Shown here in pieces: positions 21,142-22,016 of a stretch of DNA of 22,016 nucleotides. Origin of the DNA: Lachnoclostridium sp. UBA2905 (lineage in GTDB: Bacteria; Bacillota; Clostridia; Lachnospirales; Lachnospiraceae). How positions within the stretch are numbered: the first letter of the stretch is position 1; every line of letters begins with the position of its first letter. Made by a program: the position numbers and the translations under genes. The stretch is from assembly GCA_002349525.1 (NCBI GenBank), contig DEDL01000010.1, positions 33,781-55,796 of the forward strand, read 5' to 3'. The notes under the pieces were generated by a model. The model did no database searches and was not told the DNA's origin. It was given only the letters and a program-made list of their open reading frames with translations.

Positions 21142-22016
21142 ATGGACAGAAAATATAACACAATTGAAGAAGCTCTTGAGGATTTAAGGGCTGGAAAGAT
21201 CATTCTTGTGTCAGATGATCCCGACAGAGAGAATGAAGGAGATATGATATGTGCTGCCCAGTTTGCAACAAAAGAGAATATTAATCTTATGGCGACTCAT
21301 GCCAAAGGACTCATTTGTACACCTATGAGCGCTGAATATGCAGCCAAGCTTGGATTTCCACAGATGGTTTCAGAAAATACTGACAACCATGAAACAGCAT
21401 TTACAGTATCAATTGACCATGTTGATACAACAACAGGAATATCTGCAGTAGAGCGTTCCTACACAATTATGAAATGTACTGATGATGATGCGAAACCACA
21501 GGATTTCAGAAGACCTGGTCATGTGTTTCCACTGGTTGCAAGAAAGGGCGGAGTTCTTGTAAGAAATGGTCATACTGAAGCAACAGTTGATTTTATGCGA
21601 CTTGCAGGACTTAAGGAATGTGGTGTGTGCTGTGAAATTATGGAAGATGACGGCACCATGATGAAAACCGACAGAATATGGGAGCTTGCTGATAAACTTG
21701 ATCTGAAATATGTAACAATTCATGATTTGCAGGACTATTGCAGAATACATGAAAAGCATGTATGCAAGGCAGCAGATGCCAAGCTTCCAACTAAATATGG
21801 CAATTTTAGAATACTTGGTTACGTGAATGACATAACAGGAGAGCATCATGTGGCCTTAGTAAAGGGAGACATAGGAGATGGAGAAAATGTCCTTTGCAGA
21901 GTGCATTCAGAGTGTCTTACAGGAGATGTATTTGGTTCCATGAGATGTGACTGTGGCAATCAGCTGCAGACTGCTATGTGTCAGATTGAAAAGGAAGGCA
22001 GAGGAATTCTTTTGTA
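21142..22016 (+). CDS. ribBA: RibBA: DHBP synthase + GTP cyclohydrolase II (3' end outside window)
   Basis: Supplies both riboflavin precursors. Residues 1 to about 205 are dihydroxybutanone-phosphate synthase (VSDDPDRENEGDMI acidic loop, RPGHVFPLVARKGGVL, HTEATVDFMRLAG). From about 212 GTP cyclohydrolase II begins (LPTKYGNFRILGY) with its zinc site C258, C269, C271 in RVHSECLTGDVFGSMRCDCG. 291 codons are in the window and the frame is still open at the edge. Start follows GTGAGGGA, 75 bp after ribE. A ribH gene is expected beyond the edge. Confidence 0.95.
   Translation, partial: MDRKYNTIEEALEDLRAGKIILVSDDPDRENEGDMICAAQFATKENINLMATHAKGLICTPMSAEYAAKLGFPQMVSENTDNHETAFTVSIDHVDTTTGISAVERSYTIMKCTDDDAKPQDFRRPGHVFPLVARKGGVLVRNGHTEATVDFMRLAGLKECGVCCEIMEDDGTMMKTDRIWELADKLDLKYVTIHDLQDYCRIHEKHVCKAADAKLPTKYGNFRILGYVNDITGEHHVALVKGDIGDGENVLCRVHSECLTGDVFGSMRCDCGNQLQTAMCQIEKEGRGILL

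Overview
The window looks like the chromosome of a low-GC anaerobic Firmicute, most likely a member of the Lachnospiraceae. The grounds are the AT-rich sequence with strong GGAGG-type ribosome binding sites, a secreted GH10 xylanase carrying a lysine-rich Ig-like (Big2-type) domain, a fused CobA-HemD protein, a CymR-like Rrf2 regulator, and an FMN-riboswitch rib operon. The genus cannot be fixed from sequence alone.

Layout. Positions 1-94 hold the 5' end of a tRNA-Gln gene and its promoter, reading leftwards. Positions 159-354 are a 24-bp tandem array. A membrane-anchored protein of unknown function (467-1240) and a secreted xylanase (1403-3076) follow, closed by a clear terminator. From 3173 onward nearly everything concerns sulfur. 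cysK has a promoter overlapped by a perfect 27-bp palindrome. Then come a sulfate-type ABC transporter (sbp, cysT, and cysW broken off after about 54 codons), the 3' end of a metY gene, a siroheme sulfite reductase, a TusA-like protein, a thioredoxin, a ThiS-like sulfur carrier, its ThiF-like activating enzyme and a JAMM protease. Next are six tetrapyrrole enzymes in five genes (hemA, CysG-type dehydrogenase fused to hemC, cobA-hemD, hemB, hemL), then trxB and a cymR-like repressor gene. A roughly 800-bp gene-free stretch (18497-19294) contains a palindromic MITE-like element, a promoter, an FMN riboswitch with an unusually long repeat-filled expression platform, and a terminator. The window ends in ribD-ribE-ribBA, with ribBA cut by the window edge.

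How the genes work together. Sulfate is imported by Sbp/CysT/CysW. Sulfite is reduced by the siroheme enzyme, whose cofactor is supplied by the hemA-to-hemL block plus the CobA and CysG-type domains. Sulfide is fixed by CysK into cysteine. In parallel it probably goes through a protein thiocarboxylate (HcyS/HcyF/HcyD with MetY) into homocysteine, as described in Wolinella succinogenes. CymR, with CysK as its known partner in Bacillus, is the likely regulator. Enzymes for sulfate activation (ATP sulfurylase, APS reductase) and CysA are absent. The abrupt cysW/metY junction near 6911 is where they may have been lost, by a real deletion or an assembly error.

The most unusual general property is local tandem duplication. 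At least ten unrelated arrays (units of 13 to 59 bp) fill most of the larger intergenic gaps and also occur inside three genes, where unit length is always a multiple of three.
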